A DNA stretch of 64,000 nucleotides from Scytonema millei VB511283 (GTDB taxonomy: Bacteria; Cyanobacteriota; Cyanobacteriia; Cyanobacteriales; Chroococcidiopsidaceae), in assembly GCF_000817735.3 (NCBI RefSeq), contig NZ_JTJC03000006.1, positions 197,783 to 261,782 on the forward strand, in the 5' to 3' direction. A program made the position numbers and the translations under genes. Positions within the stretch are counted from its first letter, which is position 1. Each line of letters starts with the position of its first letter. Below, piece by piece: positions 57,900 through 64,000 of the stretch. Under the pieces are notes generated by a model. It ran no database searches and was not told the DNA's origin. It saw only the letters and a list, made by a program, of their open reading frames with translations.

Positions 57900-58536
57900 T
57901 TCTCTTCCTAGTAAATTGCAGCACAACCCTAGCCTCTAACACCAACTGAAAAAAATCATAAAAAAGTACATAGTTTTTAATTTTTGCTGTTGACTTGTAG
58001 ATTTTAACTTCAGTAGCTACCGTATGCCTCCTCATTAAATTCGATTAGAAATAAGTCGTCAAGCTCGGTTCAATTAATGCTATTTCATCTATAGCCGATT
58101 GCACTACTAATAATTGCGATTTGTAAAGAAAATGTTTGATTATGCAGTCAAACTTGAGATTTTTTAAAATGAATCCTCGTTTGAATCGAAAATCAAAAAG
58201 CCTGAAGCAAAAAATAGTTGAGAATTGGTGCTGAGTAGCTGCTGTTGGAGTTTAATTGGAGTTTAAATAGTTATTATGCATCGGCGATCGCGTTAAATGC
58301 CATATAGAAAAGCTTAATTTTACCCTTCTTTGCATAAACAATTGCTTAAATTTTAGTTAGAAAAATAATTACTGCAAATCCCTGCACGGATTGCCGATCG
58401 AGTATAAAAAATATCTAAGTTAGTCTTGAAAAAACGGAGTAGCGATCGTTACAAGTACTCCTGCATTTATGCATATTTTCATCTATGATTCTGATGAAAT
58501 TCTTACTAACATAAAGTGTTAGCTAACGATTTATTT
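57900..58536. other. AT-rich intergenic region upstream of the c-di-GMP gene
   Basis: This 637-bp stretch is AT-rich and has no supported ORF or tandem heptamers. A CTGTTGGAGTTTAATTGGAG duplication (GGAGTTTAAT/GGAGTTTAAA) lies at about 58245-58270. It should contain the promoter for the small ORF and GGDEF-EAL operon on the minus strand and the 3' region of speE. No ncRNA was recognised. Confidence 0.5.
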
Positions 58537-59454
58537 CTACTCAAAAACTAGAGGTTTACCATCCTCAAGAATATGTCCTAGCTGTGCTAATTTAAGCCGT
58601 AAGTCTTTTGGTAAGCCAAACATACCTGTATGACTCACAACATCGTATGCTTTAAGTTTATCTGCTAAATTGCGATCGCCTATCCTCTGCTCGATCTCAC
58701 CATGACTCAAATTAGCAGGGTCAATATTATTAGTTGCAATAATAAATCCCCACGTACAAGCAAAAGAAGGAATAAATATAGAATAACTGCGGACAACGGG
58801 AAAGACACTATGAATAGTCCGCCGAATTGTAGCGTGTTCCGTCCATTTCAAAGGTGAAAGAGAAAACCCTTGAACTACCATTACCCCCGATTCTGTGAGT
58901 CGCTGCTGACAAAGGGAATAAAACTGTTTGGTATAAAGCGCGATCGCGGGTCCCTCTTCCAACGCATCGGTAATATCGAGGATAATGACATCAAACTTAG
59001 CTTCTTGCTGTGCCAAATATGCGCGACCATCAGTATGTAACAATTCCAATCGCGGATCGCTAAAAGCACCTTGATGCCAAGAAGGGAGTTTTTGCTGGCA
59101 AAATTCCACTAATTCCCGATCTAAATCCACCATCACCAAAGATTTGACGTTGGGATGCTTCAAAACTTCTCGCGGTGTTGCACCTTCCCCGCCACCAATA
59201 ATTAATACCCGTTGCGGATCGGGATGAGTTATCATTGCAGGCTGTACCAATGCCTCATGATACAGATACTCATCGACCTCAGATGATTGAATCGTATCAT
59301 CCAACACCAGCACGTCACCGTAAGCTGCTGTTTTAGCAAATTCCATCGTTTGAAATTGAGTCGATTTAGCCTCCATACCTCCAACTCGCCGCAACAGGCG
59401 AATTTCATCTGAGGTTGTTTGATCGCTCAACCAGCTACTAAATTCTAGACTCAT
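58537..59454 (-). CDS. speE: Spermidine synthase (polyamine aminopropyltransferase)
   Basis: This 305-residue SpeE transfers aminopropyl from decarboxylated SAM to putrescine. It has the GGGEGATPREVLKH motif for cofactor binding, the substrate loop YLYHEALVQPAMI, and the aminopropyl-binding Asp in VIILDITDALEEG. Length is slightly above the usual 280 residues owing to the N-terminal region and C-terminal tail. speD lies 66 bp upstream on the same strand, separated by a perfect hairpin. Confidence 0.93.
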   Translation of the reverse strand: MSLEFSSWLSDQTTSDEIRLLRRVGGMEAKSTQFQTMEFAKTAAYGDVLVLDDTIQSSEVDEYLYHEALVQPAMITHPDPQRVLIIGGGEGATPREVLKHPNVKSLVMVDLDRELVEFCQQKLPSWHQGAFSDPRLELLHTDGRAYLAQQEAKFDVIILDITDALEEGPAIALYTKQFYSLCQQRLTESGVMVVQGFSLSPLKWTEHATIRRTIHSVFPVVRSYSIFIPSFACTWGFIIATNNIDPANLSHGEIEQRIGDRNLADKLKAYDVVSHTGMFGLPKDLRLKLAQLGHILEDGKPLVFE

Positions 59455-59480
59455 GTTTGATGGATTCCTGATGTATATTT

Positions 59481-59512
59481 TGGTAGTGGCGCACGGCTGT
59501 GCGCCACTACCA
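59481..59512. repeat. Perfect 14-bp hairpin between speD and speE
   Basis: TGGTAGTGGCGCAC (59481-59494) pairs with GTGCGCCACTACCA (59499-59512) with a four-base loop. It belongs to the GTAG..CTAC palindrome family found also at 22461, 34327 and in hflX. On the speD-speE message it could stabilise or attenuate. Confidence 0.9.
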
Positions 59513-59520
59513 TTTCCACC

Positions 59521-59916
59521 TTACTTTCTCAGCATTAAAGGCAACTGCGAGACTTGAACGATCGCCGGATCGGCTCTTTCATGCAATTGCTTGGAAACCC
59601 ATTTTGGTCGCCAGAGTTTTTCTAATACCTCACCAAAGGGTACAACATCTAAATCGCCACAGGTGAATATATCTAAGAAACAAGCTCGGTATTCTGGATA
59701 GGTGTGAATGCTGGCGTGGGACTCGGAAAGCATCAACACAACCGAAACACCGCAAGGTTCAAATTTGTGCTTGAGATGCGCCACAATGGTAGCTCCTACT
59801 GCACTAACTGCTCTGACCATATCGCGTTCGATCTGTTCTAGATCGTCCATGTCAGCTTCACAACCAGAAAAATTCAGCAGCAAATGCCGACCGTAAAAAT
59901 CGAAACGCTTTTCCAT
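59521..59916 (-). CDS. speD: S-adenosylmethionine decarboxylase proenzyme
   Basis: This 131-residue class 1 bacterial SpeD processes itself between Glu65 and Ser66 (LSESHASIH), so Ser66 becomes the pyruvoyl group. His71 and the Cys in the TCGD motif near 86 complete the active site. The product is the aminopropyl donor used by SpeE, encoded next. It is upstream of speE and transcribed together with it. Confidence 0.94.
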   Translation of the reverse strand: MEKRFDFYGRHLLLNFSGCEADMDDLEQIERDMVRAVSAVGATIVAHLKHKFEPCGVSVVLMLSESHASIHTYPEYRACFLDIFTCGDLDVVPFGEVLEKLWRPKWVSKQLHERADPAIVQVSQLPLMLRK

Positions 59917-60035
59917 AGGGCTAATCTCTTTCGTTACAAAAAATTGTTCTTCCCGAAAACGGTAGTATCACCGCCTGTTAGAGTGTTTGTTGGTTTATGC
60001 AAAATTTAGCTAGCAAACTTTAGCTCTGTAAATTT

Positions 60036-61682
60036 TCAGCATCGCAAGATGGTCAGCTTGAGATGTTGCAAAATGTCGCTAGCGGCTTTAATCCCAGATA
60101 GAGCTGCTCCTTCCATGTAGCCTTGCCATTCATAGAAAGAATTTGTGTGTTCCCCGGCAAAAAACAGGTTGTCAACTGGCTTGCCTTCGTTACCGCAGAT
60201 TGTGGTAAATTGCCCTGGCTTGTAACAGGAGTAGCTACCTTGGGCGAAGGGGTTAGCAGTCCAGTTTTCTAGATGTACGAATAAATCGCCAGCACGATCG
60301 CGTGTTGCTTGGGCGATCGCCCCAGGATAAACTTTTTCCAAATCTTTCAAAAATAGGTGCGCTTCTGTTTGCACGCGATTGGGATCGAGCGTCGCTCCCC
60401 TTGTGCCACTAGAAAAGTCTACTAATATGGCGCGATCGCGACTTGCTTGACTCGGGTTTGTTTCCCATGTGGTTTGATGGTGGGACAAATTAGAGTACGA
60501 TGCACCGCTACTGCCACGATCTGCCCAAGGACGACCGTTAAAACCCAGCATCATTTTGGCGTGAGTTGCTTGATCGAGTTTATTAATTGCTTCCCGCTTC
60601 CAATCTGGTAGTTCTAGGTTTGCGTCTAGTTCGACTTGACGCAGTAGTGGAAAAGGAATTGCTAAGACTACGGCATCGTATGCGACATCAATCGTGCGAT
60701 CGCCGTTGTCGAAAGTGACTTCTATGCGGTTTGTTGAATTCTTGCGTACCCTCACCAGTCTCATCCCCAACTCAATCTGCCCTTGGAGTTCTTGGCTTAA
60801 TCCTCGGACGATTTGCTCGTTACCCTCAACGATGTGATAACGCTCGTCACTAAAAATTTGAAAGGGAGAAGCTTGTGATGTTTCAATGTCTCGTACCACC
60901 AACAAAAAATTCAGACAGCTTTGTTCTTCCAACTCCAGCCCATATTCTGCCATATAGGCTGCATTCATCGCAGCCTTAATTGTATCTCCTACTTGGCGTT
61001 TTTCTAGATATTCCAATAAATTGATTTTGTCAAACCGTGCATCCGCTGACGTAAAGCAATCTACAGTTGGTGTGGCGGATATTTCTTGTAAATCTCGTGT
61101 TACTTCAGCTAGAAACGCTTGATATTCCTCTAAAATCGCTGACTGAGTGTAATGCTGTCCGTTGAAATAGCAAGCGAATTCTCCTGGCTGCTGAGACACG
61201 TCTTCCAGCGTCAGTTGAAATTGTCGCGCCCAGCGCAGGATGGTTTTGTTTTGGCTGTCGATCAGTTCTCCACCGCGTTCGATGACTTGGTGGGGAAATT
61301 TCGCGGCTCCAGGGAATGTTTTACCGAGCGAATAGCACCGTCCGCCAATGCGATCGCCCGCTTCGTAAATTGTGGCAGATATCCCTTGCTGTTTTAGTTC
61401 GTAGCCACAAGCTAAACCTGCTAATCCCGCGCCGACAATGCCAATTTTGACATCTCGCTCCCACTGGGGCGAGACGTAAGAGCGCTCTAGCTGCATCGCT
61501 ACGTTCCCCAAAGCTGTTCCCCTTAGTTGGGTTTCTCTTTCCCGTACCGTGGATTGAGCAGCGCTGGCTTGCATCTGAGCTATCTGTTCGATACCCTGAC
61601 TGATTGAGAGATGATTTTTTTTGGCGTAAATTCCGATTTTTATAGCACGTTTAAGGTCTTGAAACAACAATGAACGACCCAT
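60036..61682 (-). CDS. FAD-dependent flavin amine oxidase
   Basis: This 548-residue protein has the dinucleotide motif KIGIVGAGLAGLACGYELKQ at about residue 78, followed by YEAGDRIGGRCYS. The C-terminal FAD motif is NLFFAGEHTNSFYEWQGYME. Between them lies the substrate domain. A 75-residue N-terminal extension (LSISQGIEQIAQMQASAAQS) is helical and not part of FAD binding. It is on the same strand as speD and speE, so a role in polyamine or amine oxidation is possible, but an L-amino acid oxidase is equally possible. Confidence 0.88.
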   Translation of the reverse strand: MGRSLLFQDLKRAIKIGIYAKKNHLSISQGIEQIAQMQASAAQSTVRERETQLRGTALGNVAMQLERSYVSPQWERDVKIGIVGAGLAGLACGYELKQQGISATIYEAGDRIGGRCYSLGKTFPGAAKFPHQVIERGGELIDSQNKTILRWARQFQLTLEDVSQQPGEFACYFNGQHYTQSAILEEYQAFLAEVTRDLQEISATPTVDCFTSADARFDKINLLEYLEKRQVGDTIKAAMNAAYMAEYGLELEEQSCLNFLLVVRDIETSQASPFQIFSDERYHIVEGNEQIVRGLSQELQGQIELGMRLVRVRKNSTNRIEVTFDNGDRTIDVAYDAVVLAIPFPLLRQVELDANLELPDWKREAINKLDQATHAKMMLGFNGRPWADRGSSGASYSNLSHHQTTWETNPSQASRDRAILVDFSSGTRGATLDPNRVQTEAHLFLKDLEKVYPGAIAQATRDRAGDLFVHLENWTANPFAQGSYSCYKPGQFTTICGNEGKPVDNLFFAGEHTNSFYEWQGYMEGAALSGIKAASDILQHLKLTILRC

Positions 61683-61837
61683 AGATTTCTTTTAAAAGTT
61701 TGATTGAAGTTGTTTAGGTACGATCGCGCTTTGACTAGTGGCTGTAGTGGCGATCGGGAAAACACGTTTAATTTTACTGCCCCGTCAAAATTTTTTATGG
61801 TACTTAATTTAGATGAAGCGATCGCTGAAGCATCTGC

Positions 61838-62155
61838 TTAGTATTCTCCTGCACTCAAAAGAATAATTCCGGCAACAATCAAAGATACACCAAATAGGTT
61901 GCCATGAGAATAGCTTTCGCGAAAAAGTAAAGCTCCAACTAAAAATGCCAAAATAAATTCTAACCCAACCACGAAAAGATAGGTGACTCCTAAACTAGAG
62001 TCGTTCATGGCTATGGCTTCAATACTAGCCCCGGCAATTAAAAAGAAATAAACTAGCAAACTAGGTACGAGTTCAGATAGTCCCTTGGAAAGTTTCATAT
62101 ACATTCCACCCAAGGTATAAGCAAATGCAGCAACTAACACCATTATTAAATACAT
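61838..62155 (-). CDS. SMR-like membrane protein, paralog of 35630-35944
   Basis: This 105-residue four-helix protein starts MYLIMVLVAAFAYTLGGMYM, close to the MYLLMVLISAILFTIGGVFM of the earlier copy. The EmrE Glu14 position (seven residues before MK) is Tyr here. Both proteins have the SEGLS/SKGLS turn and end with a GVSLIVAG-type helix. It is likely a homo- or hetero-oligomeric transporter with an unusual binding site, or a non-transport half-protein. Confidence 0.78.
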   Translation of the reverse strand: MYLIMVLVAAFAYTLGGMYMKLSKGLSELVPSLLVYFFLIAGASIEAIAMNDSSLGVTYLFVVGLEFILAFLVGALLFRESYSHGNLFGVSLIVAGIILLSAGEY

Positions 62156-63016
62156 AAACTCGCTCCTTTAAACTTGAAATTTTACAACCAGACGTTTTTT
62201 TGTTTTTTTATAGCCTAGTGAATTCAGCTACACTTGTTATTTTTACTATCAAATAAATTGATTTATTTACATAAAAGCTTCGCATTCTTATATCGCGTCA
62301 ATACTCAACAACCGCCAAAAATCTTTCAGATTTTTTTTAAGTTTTTCAAAATCCTTAAAAAATATATATTAGATTCATTATTGGAACCACAGTATTTTTA
62401 CGGGCAATAGTCAAAAACAAGCTGAACTTTAAGAAAAACTTGCGAGTCGATTCAGTGAAAATGCCGATTTAACGAAATACTGAACTTCCACGGACTGTAA
62501 AAACGATTGTTCGACTGAAAATCAGCTACTAATTACGGATAAGTAAGATGCTAAATCCGATTATCTTCATAGAGATTTAATACTGAACCCCTTTAGTAGC
62601 GGTAGATTCAGCAGAACGGTTTTTGAGCTAGTTTTACAAGAAGAGAGTTGTCTATTCCTAGTTGCCGACAGTTATGAATTTATAATTTCTTTATGTTTGA
62701 GAAGGTTTAAATCTGCTGTTTACTAGCTTCGATTGGTAACTTATTAGTTGTTCTTATGAAAGTTAAAAAATAATTTTATCGATTAGTACAGTTAATTACC
62801 TAAAATTTGCTGTACGACCTATTTCTGTTGACTTGCACTGACACTCAAATCTTTCTCAAGACTCATAGATATCGGTCTTAAGATAGGCGCTCGCCAGCTC
62901 GAAAATCTGACTGACGAACGATGTTAGATCTCTCGTTCATCCTACAAGCTGTACGTATAAATACTTTACATCCTGCTTGCAGGAGAAATTACGAGTAGTT
63001 TTAGTAGGAGATTGAT
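62156..63016. other. Long noncoding region before the csbD-like gene
   Basis: This 861-bp region is AT-rich and shows no supported ORF and no tandem repeats. It must include the SMR-like gene promoter on the minus strand and the csbD promoter on the plus strand. A CTGTACGTATAAAT segment lies at 62948-62961, and a GCGATAT-like block occurs at about 62870. A long leader or an unrecognised small RNA is possible. Nothing was matched. Confidence 0.4.
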
Positions 63017-63208
63017 ATGAGCATCGAAAAAAGAGTTGAAGCAGTTGCTAAGAACGTTGAAGGCAAAGTTCAAGAAGCGATGAGCGAGCTGACAGGCGAT
63101 CCCAAAGATAAGTTGGAAGGACAAGCAAAACAAGAGGATGCAGCCACAATGCACGCTCAAGAAGATGTTAAAGATAAAGCTAAAGATTTCATCGACAAAA
63201 CTTTTTAA
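63017..63208 (+). CDS. CsbD-like stress-response protein
   Basis: This 63-residue, highly charged protein has the CsbD core of alternating charge (EKRVEAVAKNVEGKVQEAMS and TGDPKDKLEGQAKQEDAATM). CsbD proteins accumulate under general stress in bacteria, with unknown biochemistry. An AGGAG ribosome binding site precedes the ATG at 63017. A terminator follows at 63245. Confidence 0.87.
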   Translation: MSIEKRVEAVAKNVEGKVQEAMSELTGDPKDKLEGQAKQEDAATMHAQEDVKDKAKDFIDKTF

Positions 63209-63244
63209 GCGTCAAACTCTCAAGAGTTAGGCGCGATTGGAGTT

Positions 63245-63277
63245 GGCAAGAGGTTAAGTTGTCTCTTGCCTTTATTT
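63245..63277 (+). terminator. Terminator of the csbD-like gene
   Basis: GGCAAGAG (63245-63252) pairs exactly with CTCTTGCC (63263-63270) and is followed by TTTATTTATT. It lies 36 bp after the csbD stop. Confidence 0.85.
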
Positions 63278-63282
63278 ATTAG

Positions 63283-63385
63283 GAGTCGGGAGTGGAGGGA
63301 CAAGGAAGACAAGGGAGAGGGGGGAGCAATTCTAGCCACTAGCCACCAGTCACCAGCCACTGTCAACTAACAACTGACAACTGAC
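63283..63385. repeat. Tandem repeats at the right end before dus
   Basis: GGAGTCGGGAGTGGAGGGAC, AAGGAAGACAAGGG-type units and CTAGCCACCAGTCACCAGCC-type repeats precede the dus stop. The last CAACTGACAACTGAC units are translated as the final residues of dus (LDRQLSVVS). Confidence 0.8.
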
Positions 63386-64000
63386 GATCGAGTTGTTCGA
63401 TCGCGCGATCGAGTAGTTCTAACCCCTCAGTCACAGACTCGATAACGCTGAGTTGACCGCGTAATTCAGCTGCACCGTTAAAACCTTTAGCGTACCATGT
63501 CATATGTTTGCGGGCTTGACGCACACCGCGATCGCCCTTGTACTCCCACAGTGCTTGCAGATGTTCTCTAGCACATTGCAAGAGTTCGACTGGTGTAGGA
63601 GACGGTAATTCTCGTCCTGTCTTGAGAAAGTAATCGACTTCTCCAACTAAAAACGGATAGCCTAGCGTCCCTCGCGAACACATCACCCCATCTGCACCTG
63701 TCTGTTCCAAACACTTCACGGCTGCTGCTACAGAAAAAATATCGCCATTGCCAATCACGGGAATTGACAGCACTTCCTTAACCCGTGCAATCCATTCCCA
63801 CTTCGCCGCACCATTGTAGCCTTGGGCGCGGGTACGTCCGTGAACGGTAATCATTTGCGCCCCCGCATCTTCCATCCGTTTGGCAAAGTCTAGGATGGTT
63901 ATTTCTTTATCCGTCCAACCAATGCGAGTTTTTACCGTCACTGGTACATCGACGGCTTGCACCACAGAACGGACAATCGCTTCCGCAACTTCTGGTTGTC
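63363..64000 (-). CDS. dus: tRNA dihydrouridine synthase (partial, 5' end outside the window)
   Basis: Only the C-terminal part is present. The frame continues past 64000 (VRSVVQAVDVPVTVKTRIGW). Visible motifs include MITVHGRTRAQGYNGAAKW, IPVIGNGDIF and CSRGTLGYPFLVGEVDYFL, which are typical for FMN-dependent Dus enzymes that reduce uridine in tRNA D-loops. The last residues (RQLSVVS) are encoded by tandem-repeat DNA. Which of the Dus subtypes it belongs to cannot be told. Confidence 0.9.
   Translation of the reverse strand, partial: QPEVAEAIVRSVVQAVDVPVTVKTRIGWTDKEITILDFAKRMEDAGAQMITVHGRTRAQGYNGAAKWEWIARVKEVLSIPVIGNGDIFSVAAAVKCLEQTGADGVMCSRGTLGYPFLVGEVDYFLKTGRELPSPTPVELLQCAREHLQALWEYKGDRGVRQARKHMTWYAKGFNGAAELRGQLSVIESVTEGLELLDRAIEQLDRQLSVVS

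Overview
This is a chromosomal window from a phycobilisome-containing, oxygen-evolving cyanobacterium. The evidence is psbA (photosystem II D1), the allophycocyanin core genes apcE-apcA-apcB-apcC, a cyanobacterial F-ATPase operon that includes the duplicated b' subunit, a tmRNA whose tag reads ANNIVPFARKAAPVAA, and a very high density of the HIP1 octamer GCGATCGC. Intergenic spaces are packed with short tandem repeats (AGTTATC, GGGAGTC, GGGAGCA, CTTACGA and related units). A four-repeat ApcE and this repeat load suggest a Chroococcidiopsis- or Nostoc-like genome; that assignment is inference.

Layout. 1-6.4 kb: sensor histidine kinase, TPR protein, long-form ribosome hibernation factor, lipoyl synthesis (lipB), pentapeptide protein. 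6.5-15.3 kb: TPP riboswitch and thiC, a short-chain dehydrogenase, sucCD, a DMT-family transporter, a DUF2283 protein, an S9 peptidase and a second TPR protein. 15.6-17.8 kb: response regulator, an unusual repetitive helical protein, tRNA-Gly(CCC) and tmRNA. 17.9-24.2 kb: atp1-atpB-atpE-atpF'-atpF-atpH-atpA-atpG on the minus strand, followed by a methyltransferase. 25.4-28.4 kb: a small accessory island with a mazEF module whose toxin is frameshifted, an interrupted two-gene cassette, a VapBC-like pair and a Uma2-family protein. 28.7-34.4 kb: the phycobilisome core operon. 34.4-45 kb: ftsW, an SMR-like protein, ccdA-ccs1 (cytochrome c maturation), pentapeptide protein, queF, SRP RNA, a 2'-5' RNA ligase-like protein, a four-carbon sugar acid kinase and psbA. 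45-54.5 kb: cofG, hflX, two glycosyltransferases, pgl, two FHA proteins, rpoZ, an NmrA-like protein and mobA. 54.4-64 kb: a CHASE4-PAS-GGDEF-EAL protein, speE and speD, an FAD amine oxidase, a second SMR-like protein, a CsbD protein and a partial dus gene running off the right edge.

Most of the window is photosynthetic housekeeping (energy conversion, light harvesting, cofactor synthesis). The recurring oddity is that repeats normally found between genes have entered coding sequence. They form a translated N-terminal extension and an internal block in mobA, a block in hflX, and the N terminus of a glycosyltransferase. They also fill most gaps of the atp operon. Other points to check are the apparent lack of a normal start codon for full-length hflX, direct repeats flanking mazEF, an amber-interrupted small gene at 26.5 kb, a translationally coupled 59-residue ORF in front of the c-di-GMP protein, and two SMR-like proteins that both lack the membrane glutamate of that family. 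I found no CRISPR array, rRNA, prophage or complete insertion sequence. I did not find a clearly undescribed multi-gene system.
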